Assembly: GCF_018614055.1 (NCBI RefSeq)
Contig: NZ_JAGGPB010000001.1
Span: 383,209-447,208 of the forward strand
Origin: Streptomyces sp. ISL-98
Lineage (GTDB): Bacteria; Actinomycetota; Actinomycetes; Streptomycetales; Streptomycetaceae
Direction of reading: 5' to 3'
Length of the DNA: 64,000 nucleotides
Part shown: positions 8,958 to 18,290 of the stretch, one piece after another
How the letters are laid out: every line of letters begins with the position of its first letter
Numbering within the stretch: position 1 is the first letter of the stretch
Translations under genes and position numbers: made by a program
The notes under the pieces: generated by a model
The model's database searches: none
What the model saw: the letters and a program-made list of their open reading frames with translations, nothing else
Told to the model about the DNA's origin: nothing

Positions 8958-9010
8958 CGCCGGTCCGGCGAAGCTCGATCCCCCCGAGCTTCGCCGGACC
9001 GGCGTTCTTT
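8958..9010 (+). terminator. Terminator after the TetR gene
   Basis: A perfect 20-bp stem (8958-8977 with 8985-9004) has a 7-nt loop and is followed by TTCTTT. It lies 50 bp after the TetR stop. The rest of the 8908-9275 gap (about 265 bp) holds no convincing gene. It contains a small palindrome at 9187-9201 that may belong to the promoter of the next gene. Confidence 0.88.
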
Positions 9011-9186
9011 CGTGTCCCCCCGTGTTCCCCCGGCGGTCCCCCGACCCCCGTGGTACACCCCCGTTCCGTCAGGGGAGCCGCGCCGCTCCGCCGCCCCGTG
9101 TCGGCGGTATCGGCGCTGCGCCCCTTCCGTGGTCACCACTCTTCCGTCTGCGCAGGTGAGAGCCCATCCGCGAATCTACTCATCTC

Positions 9187-9201
9187 CCGTACTAGGTACG
9201 G
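9187..9201. promoter_or_regulatory. 15-bp palindrome upstream of the FAD oxidoreductase
   Basis: CCGTAC-TAG-GTACGG is a perfect inverted repeat 75 bp before the start codon. It is a candidate operator. No regulator gene is adjacent and the motif was not matched to a known regulator. Confidence 0.3.
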
Positions 9202-9275
9202 ATACTCAGCCCTGCGTGCTCGACCCCACTCCGGCCGGGCGGCCGTTGTCAGAGGCGGCCGATAAAGTCCCTGGC

Positions 9276-10790
9276 ATGGCACGGATTGTGGTGATCGGCG
9301 CCGGCATGGGCGCGATGGCGACCGCTGCCCGGCTGGCCGTCGCGGGCCACCGGGTGGCGGTGTACGAGCGCGCGGCGACGTACGGCGGCGCGGTGGACCG
9401 GTTCGAGCGGGACGGCTTCTCCTTCGACACGGGGCCGGGTCTGCTCCACCTGCCCGCCGTCTACCGCGACCTGTTCGCGAAGACCGGCAAGCAGTCGCTG
9501 GAGCAGTGCGTCGAGCTGATGCCCGTGGACCCCGCGAGCCGGCACATCTTCGCGGACGGGACGGCCGTGTCCCTGCCCAATGCCTCGCGAGCCGGTGTCG
9601 TGGCGGCACTGGACGCGGCGCTCGGCGACGGCGCCGGTGAACGCTGGGGCGATTTCATGAACCGGGCCCGCGACGCCTGGGACCGGACCAGACGGCCGCT
9701 CCTCGAGGAACCGCTGCGCCAGGACTGGCAGGTGCTGGGCCGCGATCCGTACCCGTCGGTGCGCCAGCGCAGGATGCTCCGGCGGGACCGGCAGGCGACC
9801 ACGCTCGCGGAGATCGGCGAATGGGAACTGGCCGAGCCCCGGCTGGCCGCCCTGCTGGACAGTTACGCCCTGTCGTACGGGCTCGATCCACGCAGCGCGC
9901 CCGCCGCGGCCGCCGTGCTGCCGTACATGGAGCAGACCTTCGGAAGCTGGTACGTGCGAGGCGGGATGCGCGAGCTGGCGCGTGCGCTGTACGAACGGTG
10001 CCTGGCGCGCAAGGTGGAGTTCACCTTCGGCGCCGAGGTGACCGGGGTTCTGGAGAAGGACGGCCGCGCGGTGGGCGTGGAGCTCGCGGGCGGTACGGTC
10101 GCCGACGCGGACTCGGTGGTCTTCGCGGCCGACCCCCGCTCCCTCGCACGCATGGTGGCGGGACGTGAGGTGTGGTCCGGCGAAGACGTCCGGCCGGTGC
10201 CGGATCCGACGCCCCCCGGGCGGCTCACGGTCCTGCTCGCGCTGCGCGGAGGCCGCCCCGCCGACGCCGTCCACCGGACAGTGGTCCACTCCCCCGACGC
10301 CGGCGCCGAGGCCGCAGCGGCTTTCGGCGGCTCACACGCCGAGCGCCCCACCGTCACGGTGCTGCGTCCCGGCGACCCGCTGACCTGCCCCGACGACGGG
10401 CACGAAGCGGTGACGCTGACGGTCACCGTCGCTCCGCAGGGGCCCGTCGACTGGACGGACGAAGCGCTGGCCGGGCGGTACGCGGACGACGTGGTCGAGG
10501 CGGCGCTGCGGGCCGTGCCCGACCTCCGGGAGCGCATTCTGTGGCGCGAGATACGGACCCCGGCGGACACAGCTGCTGTTACGGCCGCTGCGGGGGGCTG
10601 CGTACCGCCGCCGGCGCTGGCGGGAGCGGGGGGACGCTGCCTGTACCCGTCGAACAGCACCCGTCTCGCCGGTCTTCACCTGGCCGGAGGCTGGGCGCAC
10701 CCCGGCGGCGGACTGGCGCACGCCGGGATGTCGGGGGCCCTTGTCGCGGGGCTCATCGTCGAGGGGGACGGCTTCCGCGGCTCGCAGTAG
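9276..10790 (+). CDS. Phytoene-desaturase-like FAD-dependent oxidoreductase
   Basis: 504 aa from ATG 9276. The N-terminus carries the dinucleotide-binding motif (VVIGAGMGAMATAARLAVAG, then YERAATYGGAVDRF), followed by FDTGPGLLHLPAVYRDLF, as in CrtI/CrtD-type desaturases and related amine oxidases. The C-terminus has the usual FAD-contacting segment (NSTRLAGLHLAGGWAHPGGGLAHAGMSGALVAG). No crt gene is nearby, so a carotenoid substrate cannot be claimed; stand-alone homologues are common in Streptomyces. The gene ends convergently with the Gln/Tyr-rich membrane protein 50 bp away. Confidence 0.85.
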   Translation: MARIVVIGAGMGAMATAARLAVAGHRVAVYERAATYGGAVDRFERDGFSFDTGPGLLHLPAVYRDLFAKTGKQSLEQCVELMPVDPASRHIFADGTAVSLPNASRAGVVAALDAALGDGAGERWGDFMNRARDAWDRTRRPLLEEPLRQDWQVLGRDPYPSVRQRRMLRRDRQATTLAEIGEWELAEPRLAALLDSYALSYGLDPRSAPAAAAVLPYMEQTFGSWYVRGGMRELARALYERCLARKVEFTFGAEVTGVLEKDGRAVGVELAGGTVADADSVVFAADPRSLARMVAGREVWSGEDVRPVPDPTPPGRLTVLLALRGGRPADAVHRTVVHSPDAGAEAAAAFGGSHAERPTVTVLRPGDPLTCPDDGHEAVTLTVTVAPQGPVDWTDEALAGRYADDVVEAALRAVPDLRERILWREIRTPADTAAVTAAAGGCVPPPALAGAGGRCLYPSNSTRLAGLHLAGGWAHPGGGLAHAGMSGALVAGLIVEGDGFRGSQ

Positions 10791-10839
10791 GGGCCGCCGC
10801 TCAGCGGGGCTCTCAGGGGGCTCGCAGGGAGCAGGGCCG

Positions 10840-11658
10840 TCAGTAGCGGTACTGCTCGTTGTAGCCGGTGGTGTTGCAGCCCGTGGTGTCGTAGCCGTTG
10901 GCGTCGTAGCGGTTCGCGTCGTAGCCGTTCTGGTACGGGTCCTGGACCGGCTGCTCGCCGCCGAACTGCTGCTCGCCGTCGCGCTGCTGCGGGACCCACA
11001 CCCCACCCGGCGGCGTCTCATTGCCGTACTGCTGGGTGCCGTACGGCTGAGTGCCGATGTACGGGTCGGAGTACGCCGCGTACTGCTGCTGCTCGGGCGC
11101 GTAGCCGTACTGGCCCGCGTACGCGTCCTGACTCGGCTGGTCGTAGCCGGTGTACGTCGTGTCGTACTCGCTGTAGCCGCCGAACGCATTGGCCTGGGGC
11201 TGCTGTTCGGCGGCGTACGCCGCAGCGTCGTAGACGCCGTACTGGCCGGTCTCGTCCGGCAGCGGCTGAGGTGCGTACACCGGCTCCGGCGGGGCGGCCG
11301 GCTCGTACTCGGCGCCGGACACGTACTCCAGGTCCGACACCTCCAGCGTCGGCTCCTGCTCGACGGCCCGCGCACCACCCCTGCGGCGACGGCTCTCGCC
11401 CGGCTTACCCCCTATGGCCCAGCCCGTCGAGAACCCGCGGCGGAAGGACAGCGTGACGTACGTCTGGCCGATCGCGAAGGCAATGGCGCCCGCCCCGATC
11501 ACGAGCACGGACGGCAGCAGCACACCGAGGACCACGCCCACGAAACCGGCGAAGGCCAGCAGCCGCCAGCGCAACCTCGCCTTGTACTGCAGCAGCACTT
11601 CGCCGAGCAGCCACAGCGCCACGACTCCGAACGCGATGTAGAGGACCGCCCAGCCCAT
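10840..11658 (-). CDS. Membrane protein with Gln/Tyr/Gly-rich low-complexity tail
   Basis: 272 aa. ATG 11658 was chosen because GGAGAGGGG lies 6-10 nt upstream. Two to three membrane spans fill the first 80 residues (WAVLYIAFGVVALWLLGEVLL, FAGFVGVVLGVLLPSVLVIGAGAIAFAIG). A basic linker (ESRRRRGGAR) leads to about 170 residues of low complexity dominated by Tyr, Gln, Gly, Asn, Asp and Pro, ending in short repeats of the kind NGYDANRYDANGYD. The tail should be disordered and cytoplasmic if the basic linker marks the inside. I recognise a conserved Streptomyces membrane protein next to metF but no assigned function. Confidence 0.8.
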   Translation of the reverse strand: MGWAVLYIAFGVVALWLLGEVLLQYKARLRWRLLAFAGFVGVVLGVLLPSVLVIGAGAIAFAIGQTYVTLSFRRGFSTGWAIGGKPGESRRRRGGARAVEQEPTLEVSDLEYVSGAEYEPAAPPEPVYAPQPLPDETGQYGVYDAAAYAAEQQPQANAFGGYSEYDTTYTGYDQPSQDAYAGQYGYAPEQQQYAAYSDPYIGTQPYGTQQYGNETPPGGVWVPQQRDGEQQFGGEQPVQDPYQNGYDANRYDANGYDTTGCNTTGYNEQYRY

Positions 11659-11712
11659 GTACGCCCCTCTCCTACGCCGCCGCGCCCCAGGAGGCAACAG
11701 CAAGCACAGCCG

Positions 11713-12636
11713 TCAGGACTGCGCGTGCTCGTGCAGTCCGAGATTCTCGTAGATCTCGAGCGTCGCCGTGGAGTTGTTCAGCGTGATGAAGTGCAGTCCG
11801 GGTACGCCCTCGGACAGCAGCCTCGAGCAGAACTCCGTCGCGAACTCGATGCCAATGGAGCGTACAGCCGCCGGATCGTCCTTGACCGCGAGGATCCGCT
11901 CTTTCAGAGCCGGCGGGAACGATGCGTTGCTGAGCTGCCCGAACCTTTCGATCTGCTTCACGCTGGTCACCGGCATGACCTCGGGGATGATCGGCGTCTC
12001 GCAGCCCGCCGCCGAGACCCGGTCCCTCATCCGCAGATAATCCTCTGGGTCGAAGAACATTTGTGTGATGGCGTAATCGGCGCCCGCCCGGCACTTGTCG
12101 ACGAAGTGCCGTATGTCGTCGTCCCAGTTGTCCGAGCGCGGGTGCATCTCGGGGAAGGCGGCGACGCCCACGCAGAAGTCACCCGACTCCTTGATGAGCC
12201 GGACCAGGTCCGCCGCGTATGTCACGCCCTGCGGATGCGGGACCCACTCGCCCATGGGGTCGCCGGGCGGGTCGCCTCGCACCGCGAGGATGTTCCGGAT
12301 CCCGCCGTCGGCGTACTGGCCGATCATGTTGCGCAACTCGGCGATCGAGTGGTCGACGGCGGTGAGGTGCGCGACCGGCGTGAGCGTGGAGTCGTCGGCG
12401 ATCTGCTGGGTGGCCTTGACGGTGCCCGCACGCGTGGAGCCGCCGGCGCCGTAGGTCACGGAGACGAAGCTGGGGGCCACCGCCTCGACCCGGCGCAGCG
12501 CGTTCCACAGGTTCCGCTCGCCCTTCTCGGTCTTGGGCGCCCAGAACTCGAAGGAGTACGAAGTTTTACCGGTCGCGAGCAGGTCACGCACGGTTCGGGC
12601 GTGATCAGTCCTGGTGGAAGCAGTGCCAAGGGCCAT
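11713..12636 (-). CDS. metF: 5,10-methylenetetrahydrofolate reductase
   Basis: 307 aa from ATG 12636. It reduces 5,10-methylene-THF to 5-methyl-THF for methionine synthesis, using FAD. The TIM-barrel signatures are clear: [12 protein letters not shown] near the start, [16 protein letters not shown] (NAD/folate site), [21 protein letters not shown], and [16 protein letters not shown]. Length is normal for bacterial MetF. No strong ribosome site is visible before the ATG, so translation may rely on a short or leaderless transcript. It follows thiE on the same strand after a 99-bp gap with a hairpin, so separate transcription is likely. Confidence 0.95.
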   Translation of the reverse strand: MALGTASTRTDHARTVRDLLATGKTSYSFEFWAPKTEKGERNLWNALRRVEAVAPSFVSVTYGAGGSTRAGTVKATQQIADDSTLTPVAHLTAVDHSIAELRNMIGQYADGGIRNILAVRGDPPGDPMGEWVPHPQGVTYAADLVRLIKESGDFCVGVAAFPEMHPRSDNWDDDIRHFVDKCRAGADYAITQMFFDPEDYLRMRDRVSAAGCETPIIPEVMPVTSVKQIERFGQLSNASFPPALKERILAVKDDPAAVRSIGIEFATEFCSRLLSEGVPGLHFITLNNSTATLEIYENLGLHEHAQS

Positions 12637-12671
12637 ATCGGCAGGTTAGCCAGAGCAATGCGGAGCCCCAA

Positions 12672-12698
12672 CAAAACGGGTGCAATTTATCCGTTTTG
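12672..12698 (-). terminator. Hairpin between thiE and metF
   Basis: CAAAACGG (12672-12679) pairs with CCGTTTTG (12691-12698) across an AT-rich 11-nt loop. On the minus strand the stem ends in GTTTTGTT, so it could terminate the thiE transcript. It could equally be an operator in the metF promoter. Confidence 0.45.
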
Positions 12699-12735
12699 CC
12701 GGCTTTCCGTCCACCCATCGGACAATCTTGGACAC

Positions 12736-13392
12736 CTACGTGTCGCGGCTCCTGACGCGCTTCGCGAGATCGGCCGTCGCGGCCGCCGGATCGTCGGCCT
12801 CGGTGATCGCCCGTACAACCACGACCCTGCGGGCACCCGCGTCCAGCACCTCGTCGAGGTTGCCCGCGTCGATCCCGCCGATCGCGAACCACGGCCGGTC
12901 CTGGCGCAGGGCGGCGGTGTACCGGACAAGGCCGAGGCCCGGGGCGTAACGGCCGGGCTTGGTGGGGGTGGGCCAGCAGGGGCCCGTGCAGAAATAGTCC
13001 ACGCCGGGCTCGGCGGCTGCCGCGTCCACCTCGGACTCGGAGTGCGTCGAGCGGCCGGTCAGCACGTCGTCCCCGAGGATCGCGCGCGCGGCCGGGACGG
13101 GCAGGTCGCCCTGTCCCAGGTGCAGCACATCGGCGCCGATGGCGTGCGCGACATCGGCCCGGTCGTTCACGGCGAGCAGCTTGCCGTGCCTGCGGCAGGC
13201 GTCGGCGAAGACCTGGAGGTGCTCCAGCTCCTCGGCGGCCTCCATGCCCTTGTCACGCAGCTGCACGATGTCCACGCCGGAGGACAGGACGGCGTCCAGG
13301 AACTGCGCGAGGTCGCCCTGGCGCTTGCGGGCGTCCGTACACAGATACAGCCGGGCGTCGGCGAGCAGTGCGCGCTTCGTGGACGTGGGCAT
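12736..13392 (-). CDS. thiE: Thiamine phosphate synthase
   Basis: 218 aa from ATG 13392 (GGGGGAG upstream). It joins HMP-pyrophosphate and thiazole phosphate to form thiamine phosphate. Family motifs are visible: VQLRDKGM (43-50, pyrophosphate-binding Gln/Arg/Lys), [51 protein letters not shown] and [19 protein letters not shown]. It lies about 2.3 kb from the thiOSG operon but on the opposite strand, so it does not share that riboswitch, and no second TPP element was seen upstream of thiE. Confidence 0.95.
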   Translation of the reverse strand: MPTSTKRALLADARLYLCTDARKRQGDLAQFLDAVLSSGVDIVQLRDKGMEAAEELEHLQVFADACRRHGKLLAVNDRADVAHAIGADVLHLGQGDLPVPAARAILGDDVLTGRSTHSESEVDAAAAEPGVDYFCTGPCWPTPTKPGRYAPGLGLVRYTAALRQDRPWFAIGGIDAGNLDEVLDAGARRVVVVRAITEADDPAAATADLAKRVRSRDT

Positions 13393-13469
13393 GGTGGCGC
13401 TCCCCCGTTGCTTGGCGGTGCACGGGCCGCCGGGGGCCCGTGCACCGCATGCGGTTATGTCGTCAGTGG

Positions 13470-13835
13470 TCAGACGGCGAGCGCCTGTGCGCGCCGCTTC
13501 ACCTCCGTGCCGCGATTCTCACTCAACGCCTGCGCGGGGGTGCCGGGCAGGGTCGGGTCGGGAGTGAAGAGCCACTCGAGCATCTCTTCGTCGGTGAAGC
13601 CGTCGTCCCTCAGGAGGGTCAGGGTCCCGGCGAGACCCTTGACCACTTTGTCGCCGTCGATGAAGGCGGCAGGTACCTGAAGCACCCGGTTCTCGCCACG
13701 GCGTACGGCGATCAGCTGGCCTTCCTTGACCAGCTGCCGGACGCGCGTCACCTCGACACCGAGCTTTTCAGCGATGTCGGGGAGGTTGAACCAGGCAGGG
13801 ACGAGAGCATCGATGTTTGCGTCAATCTCGGTCAC
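13470..13835 (-). CDS. Rv2175c-like winged-helix DNA-binding protein
   Basis: 121 aa from GTG 13835. An N-terminal helix-turn-helix ([45 protein letters not shown]) is followed by a helical C-terminal part ([23 protein letters not shown]). This matches the mycobacterial Rv2175c family, whose M. tuberculosis member is phosphorylated by the PASTA kinase PknL encoded next to it. Here a PASTA kinase gene lies 4.5 kb away, separated by the thiO operon and two other genes. The regulon is unknown. The N-terminal extension before the HTH is short and has no threonine beyond T2. Confidence 0.82.
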   Translation of the reverse strand: MTEIDANIDALVPAWFNLPDIAEKLGVEVTRVRQLVKEGQLIAVRRGENRVLQVPAAFIDGDKVVKGLAGTLTLLRDDGFTDEEMLEWLFTPDPTLPGTPAQALSENRGTEVKRRAQALAV

Positions 13836-13892
13836 GGGACAAGCGTGCCACCTGGGACTGACAGTCGGTAGTCGGGACCCCGTCGTGTGCCG

Positions 13893-15107
13893 CTAAAGCG
13901 TCGCCGACTTGAGCGGAACGGACGGGTCCGCGGCCCGCTCCGGGTCCACCGGGGCGCCCGATTCGATCAGTCTGCGGCCCTGTGCGAGATCGCGCGGACG
14001 GGCGACGGCGAGCAGCGCGACCAGCGCCCCTTCGCGCAGCCAGCACACGGTCCAGGCCGCGCCGCCCGGGTCCCCGCGCCACACCAGCGTGTCGGCCGCG
14101 GCGTGATGCCCCGCGTACTGCACGAAGCGGCCGAACTGCTCGGACCAGAAGTACGGGACGGGGTCGTAGTCCTGCGGTGTCTCGCCGACGATGTTCGCCG
14201 CGACCGTACGGGGGCCCTGGAGCGCGTTGTCCCAGTGGTGCACGAGCAGGCGTTCGTCGTAGCGGTGCGAGGGGAAGGAGGCGCAGTCCCCGACGGCGTA
14301 CACATCGGGGAGCGAGGTGCGCAGGCGGCTGTCGGCGGTGACGGAACCGTCGGGTCCGAGCTGCATGCCGGAGCCCACGAGCCAGTCCGTCGCGGGCCTG
14401 GCGCCGATGCCCACGACCACCGCGCCGGCCGCGAGCCGCCGCCCGTCGGCGAGGACGACCGTGCCGGACTCGATCTTCGCGACGCGCGCCCCGGTCAGCA
14501 GCCCGGCGCCGCTCTCGGCGTACCAGTCGGCCATCGGGACGGCGACCTCGGCGGGCATGGTGCCCGCCAGCGGCCGGTCGGCGGCCTCCACGACGGTCAC
14601 GGCGCAGCCCGCCTCGCGGGCGGCCGTGGCGAACTCCGCGCCGATCCAGCCGGCCCCGACGACCACGATGTCGTGCTTCTCGTCGAGTACGGGCCGCAGC
14701 CGCGCGGCGTCGTCGAGCGTGCGCAGCAGATGGACGCCGGGGACGCCTTCGCTGCCGGGCAGGGTGATGGGCTGCGCGCCGGTCGCGACGACCAGTACGT
14801 CGTACGGAACGGGGCCCGAGGGCGTGTCGATCTCGTGCGCCAGGGGGCGTACGCCCATGACTTCGCGCCCCAGCTGGAGCTCGATCCCGAGCGCTTCGAA
14901 GTCCACGTCGAACGCCGACCCCTCGGCCTTGCCGAGCAGCACCGCCTTGGACAGCGGCGGTCTGTCGTACGGCTGGTGCGGTTCGGCGCCGATCAGCGTG
15001 ACGGGGCCGGTCCAGCCCTGCTCGCGCAGTGCCACAGCGGTCTGTACGCCGGCCATTCCCGCGCCGACGATGACGACGCGCTGCCCTGTCTGCCTCTGCT
15101 CGCTCAC
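13893..15107 (-). CDS. NAD(P)H:ferredoxin-reductase-like FAD flavoprotein
   Basis: 404 aa from GTG 15107. Two dinucleotide-binding folds are visible: FAD (VVIVGAGMAGVQTAVALREQG, then DRPPLSKAVL) and NAD(P)H (DIVVVGAGWIGAEFATAAREAG). The second FAD motif is LPDVYAVGDCASFP and the C-terminal reductase domain carries WDNALQGPRTVAANIVGE and VPYFWSEQFG. This is the BenA/ThcD/rhodocoxin-reductase class that passes electrons to a [2Fe-2S] ferredoxin. No ferredoxin or P450 gene is adjacent, so the partner is unknown. In Streptomyces it is a constant neighbour of the thi genes. Confidence 0.9.
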   Translation of the reverse strand: MSEQRQTGQRVVIVGAGMAGVQTAVALREQGWTGPVTLIGAEPHQPYDRPPLSKAVLLGKAEGSAFDVDFEALGIELQLGREVMGVRPLAHEIDTPSGPVPYDVLVVATGAQPITLPGSEGVPGVHLLRTLDDAARLRPVLDEKHDIVVVGAGWIGAEFATAAREAGCAVTVVEAADRPLAGTMPAEVAVPMADWYAESGAGLLTGARVAKIESGTVVLADGRRLAAGAVVVGIGARPATDWLVGSGMQLGPDGSVTADSRLRTSLPDVYAVGDCASFPSHRYDERLLVHHWDNALQGPRTVAANIVGETPQDYDPVPYFWSEQFGRFVQYAGHHAAADTLVWRGDPGGAAWTVCWLREGALVALLAVARPRDLAQGRRLIESGAPVDPERAADPSVPLKSATL

Positions 15108-15190
15108 CCGATCACTGTAGGGCGGCTTGTCCGGCCGCCCCGAGGGCCGCGAGGGGAGATCTCTGACACACCGTCACAGAGGCAATGGTG

Positions 15191-15541
15191 TCACAGAGGC
15201 AGCTGTTCGACGACGCTCGTCCCGCTGCCCTCCTGGGACTCCCACTCCCAGGTCTCTTCCAGCCGTACGCGCCCGTCGGGGAGGACCGTGACGGTGGACC
15301 GGCAGTGCCCGGAGGAGGTCGTGCCGTCCTGCTTCAGCTGTACGTACCGGAAGTCCAGCGCGTCGCCCTCGCGCGTGCCGACGAGATGGCCGCGTACGAC
15401 GTCGCCGCCCGCGTAATCGGCCCAGATCCGGCCGTTCTCCTCGTGGTACGAGAAGCGGGTCCGGGTGCCGACCTGCCCCGGCGCCTGGTCGGCGACCGGC
15501 GAGAGGACGAGTCCGTCGAGCGAGGGGACCGAGCGGGCCAC
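15191..15541 (-). CDS. Conserved hypothetical protein (small beta-barrel-like)
   Basis: 116 aa from GTG 15541 with GGGAG upstream. The sequence is rich in alternating polar/hydrophobic strands (TRFSYHEENGRIWADYAGGDVVRGHLVGT, LDFRYVQLKQDGTTSSGHCRSTVTVLPDGRVRLEETWEWES), which suggests an all-beta, lipocalin-like fold. There is no signal peptide or catalytic motif. It lies divergently to the thiO riboswitch leader, 83 bp upstream of the flavoprotein gene on the same strand. I recognise it as a conserved actinomycete protein without a function. Confidence 0.75.
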   Translation of the reverse strand: MARSVPSLDGLVLSPVADQAPGQVGTRTRFSYHEENGRIWADYAGGDVVRGHLVGTREGDALDFRYVQLKQDGTTSSGHCRSTVTVLPDGRVRLEETWEWESQEGSGTSVVEQLPL

Positions 15542-15635
15542 AGGAGTTGCTCCCTTACTGCGCGTTGGGGACGGGCGTTAGGGTGGCCACCGTACTGCTG
15601 GCTTCCGAGGGCTACCCCGGGACCCCCAGCAGGCG

Positions 15636-15735
15636 AAGACAACCGCGGGAGCCCGGGCGGACCGGGCTGAGAGGGAGGCTGGGCGGCCTCCGACCGTACG
15701 AACCTGATCCGGGTCATGCCGGCGAAGGGAGGGGC
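15636..15735 (+). ncRNA. TPP riboswitch (thi box) controlling thiOSG
   Basis: The conserved thi-box elements occur in order: GGGCTGAGAGGGAGG (15664-15678, with the invariant CUGAGA), then GAACCTGATCCGGGTCATGCCGGCGAAGGGAGG (the ACCUGAUC and GCGAAGGGA signatures, up to about 15733). The last element AAGGGAGGGG is also the only plausible ribosome site, 12 nt before the thiO ATG. TPP binding should therefore hide the Shine-Dalgarno sequence and shut off translation. The arrangement is seen directly; the mechanism is inferred from the family. Confidence 0.93.
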
Positions 15736-15744
15736 TGGACGCCT

Positions 15745-17007
15745 ATGCATTCACGTAATTCTTCGGATTCTCCGGAGGCAGTGCCGCACGCGCGGTCGGA
15801 CGCACGGCCGGACGTTCTGGTCGTCGGAGGCGGGATCATCGGTCTCGTGACGGCCTGGCGGGCGGCGCAGCGCGGGCTGCGGATCGCTGTCGCCGATCCG
15901 GATCCGGGCGGTGGGGCCGCCCAGGTCGCGGCCGGGATGCTCGCCGCCGTCACCGAACTGCACTACGGCGAGGAAACACTCCTCGGCCTGAACCTTGCCT
16001 CCGCCGGACGCTATCCGGCGTTCGCCGCCGAGCTCGAAGCGGCCAGTGGGCAGGACATCGGATACCGCGCGTGCGGCACACTCGCGGTCGCGCTGGACTC
16101 CGACGACCGTGCCCACCTGCGCGAACTCCACGCCCTGCAGAGCCGCTCGGGGCTCGAATCCGAGTGGCTCACGGGGCGCGAGTGCCGGCGCCTGGAGCCG
16201 ATGCTCGCGCCGGGCGTGCGCGGGGGCCTGCGCGTGGACGGCGACCACCAGGTCGATCCGAGGCGGCTGGCCTCGGCGCTGGTGACGGCGTGCGAGCGGG
16301 CCGGGGTGGTTTTCCACCGCACCTGGGTGGACCGGCTCTGTGTCGTACGCGACCGGGCCACCGGCGCCGTACTGGCGGACGGGACGGAGGTCTCCGCCGG
16401 CCAGGTCGTGCTGGCGGCGGGCAGTCTCAGCGGCAGGCTCGCGGGCGTACCGGACGACGTCCTGCCGCCCGTACGTCCTGTGAAGGGACAGGTGCTGCGG
16501 CTGTCCGTACCGCGGGCGTACGCGCCCTTCCTGAGCCGCACGGTGCGGGCCGTCGTGCGCGGCAGCCACGTCTACCTCGTACCGCGCGAGAACGGCGAGC
16601 TGGTCGTCGGCGCGACGAGCGAGGAGCTCGGCTGGGACACGACCGTCACGGCGGGCGGGGTGTACGAGCTGCTGCGCGACGCGCACGAGCTGGTGCCGGG
16701 GCTTACCGAGCTGCCGCTGGTGGAGACCCGTGCGGGACTGCGGCCCGGTTCGCCGGACAATGCGCCGCTACTGGGGCCGACCGCGCTGGCGGGGCTGCAT
16801 CTGGCGACCGGGCACTACCGCAACGGAGTGCTGCTGACGCCGGTCACGGGGGATGCGATGGCGGCCGTGCTGGCCACGGGGGAGCTTCCCGAAGAGGCCC
16901 GTGCGTTCAGTCCGCGCCGTTTCGCGCCCGGAGGCGTGGCCGTGGCCGCGCCCTCTTCCGTACCCGCATCCGCATCCGTAGCGACCGCGCAGGAGCAGCC
17001 CGTATGA
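15745..17007 (+). CDS. thiO: Glycine oxidase ThiO
   Basis: 420 aa. ATG 15745 is the first start after the TPP riboswitch; an open frame extending further upstream would read through the riboswitch. It oxidises glycine to iminoacetate (dehydroglycine) for thiazole synthesis, with FAD. Visible motifs are VLVVGGGIIGLVTAWRAAQRG (24-44), GGGAAQVAAGMLAAV, and the C-terminal ETRAGLRPGSPDNAPLLGPT and LATGHYRNGVLLTPVTGDAMA of the DAAO family. The tail beyond about residue 395 is low-complexity Ala/Pro/Ser. The stop overlaps the thiS start (ATGA), so the operon is coupled. Confidence 0.94.
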   Translation: MHSRNSSDSPEAVPHARSDARPDVLVVGGGIIGLVTAWRAAQRGLRIAVADPDPGGGAAQVAAGMLAAVTELHYGEETLLGLNLASAGRYPAFAAELEAASGQDIGYRACGTLAVALDSDDRAHLRELHALQSRSGLESEWLTGRECRRLEPMLAPGVRGGLRVDGDHQVDPRRLASALVTACERAGVVFHRTWVDRLCVVRDRATGAVLADGTEVSAGQVVLAAGSLSGRLAGVPDDVLPPVRPVKGQVLRLSVPRAYAPFLSRTVRAVVRGSHVYLVPRENGELVVGATSEELGWDTTVTAGGVYELLRDAHELVPGLTELPLVETRAGLRPGSPDNAPLLGPTALAGLHLATGHYRNGVLLTPVTGDAMAAVLATGELPEEARAFSPRRFAPGGVAVAAPSSVPASASVATAQEQPV

Positions 17008-17204
17008 CCATCTCCGTGAACGGCGAGAGCCGCGAGGTCGGCGCCGGTACGACGCTGGACGCTCTCGTCGCCACCCTCACCCGTGCCCCTTCCGGCGTGG
17101 CCGCCGCTGTCAACGAAACCGTCGTACCGCGCGGACAGTGGGCAGCCACCACGCTCGGCGACGGCGACCGTATCGAAGTCCTCACCGCAGTCCAGGGAGG
17201 CTGA
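17004..17204 (+). CDS. thiS: Sulfur carrier protein ThiS
   Basis: 66 aa, starting at ATG 17004 inside the thiO stop. The ubiquitin-like protein ends in QGG, the diglycine tail that is adenylylated and thiocarboxylated to deliver sulfur to ThiG. The N-terminal MTISVNGE strand and GDRIEVLTAVQGG end are typical. The gene ends 3 nt before the thiG ATG. No thiF is present in the window, so the activating E1-like enzyme must be encoded elsewhere. Confidence 0.95.
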   Translation: MTISVNGESREVGAGTTLDALVATLTRAPSGVAAAVNETVVPRGQWAATTLGDGDRIEVLTAVQGG

Positions 17205-18002
<798 letters not shown>

Positions 18003-18180
18003 GCGCGCACGGGGCCCGGCATTCCGACCGCACGGGGCCCTGCGTTCCGACCGCGCGAGAGGCCCGGCGTTCCGACCGCAAGGGGCCCGGCGTGCGGACC
18101 TCGCGAGAGGCCCAGCATTCCGACCGCACGGGGCCCGGCGTGCGGGCCGCGCGGGTGACCGGCGTTTCTGACCGCGCGGG
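18003..18180 (+). repeat. Degenerate tandem repeat, 23-25 bp units, about 7.5 copies
   Basis: The thiG-kinase gap consists of imperfect copies of a unit like CGACCGCACGGGGCCCGGCATTC, with 23-bp and 25-bp versions tending to alternate (48-bp super-period). The 25-bp versions carry GCGAGAGGCCC in place of GCACGGGGCCC. Unit length is not a multiple of 3 and no start or ribosome site serves it, so it is not obviously coding. It lies directly after thiG and before a terminator-like hairpin. Confidence 0.8.
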
Positions 18181-18202
18181 GGGAATCGAAGGCCCCCCGC
18201 GC
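18174..18202 (+). terminator. GC-rich hairpin ending the thi operon
   Basis: Perfect 10-bp stem GCGCGGGGGG / CCCCCCGCGC with a 9-nt loop at the end of the tandem repeats. There is no T-tract. It could terminate thiOSG or buffer the following kinase gene from read-through. Confidence 0.6.
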
Positions 18203-18290
18203 GTGCCGTGCGTCACAGGTCGGCTTCAGTACCGCTGCGGGGGCGGGCTGACCGGCAGCGGTGTCCGTGGCGGCTCGTAGACTCCCCTGC

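Noticed and set aside
9276..10790. Carotenoid biosynthesis gene
   Set aside because: The protein has the fold of a phytoene desaturase, but no crtE, crtB or other crt gene is nearby, so the pathway cannot be claimed.
10741..13680. A 979-codon open frame on the plus strand
   Set aside because: It runs antisense to the membrane protein, metF and thiE. Its composition is Arg/Gly/Leu-rich without any family motif, an artefact of high-GC codon bias in the real genes.
18003..18180. CRISPR array
   Set aside because: The repeats are contiguous, diverged and without unique spacers, and no cas gene is present. They are degenerate tandem repeats.
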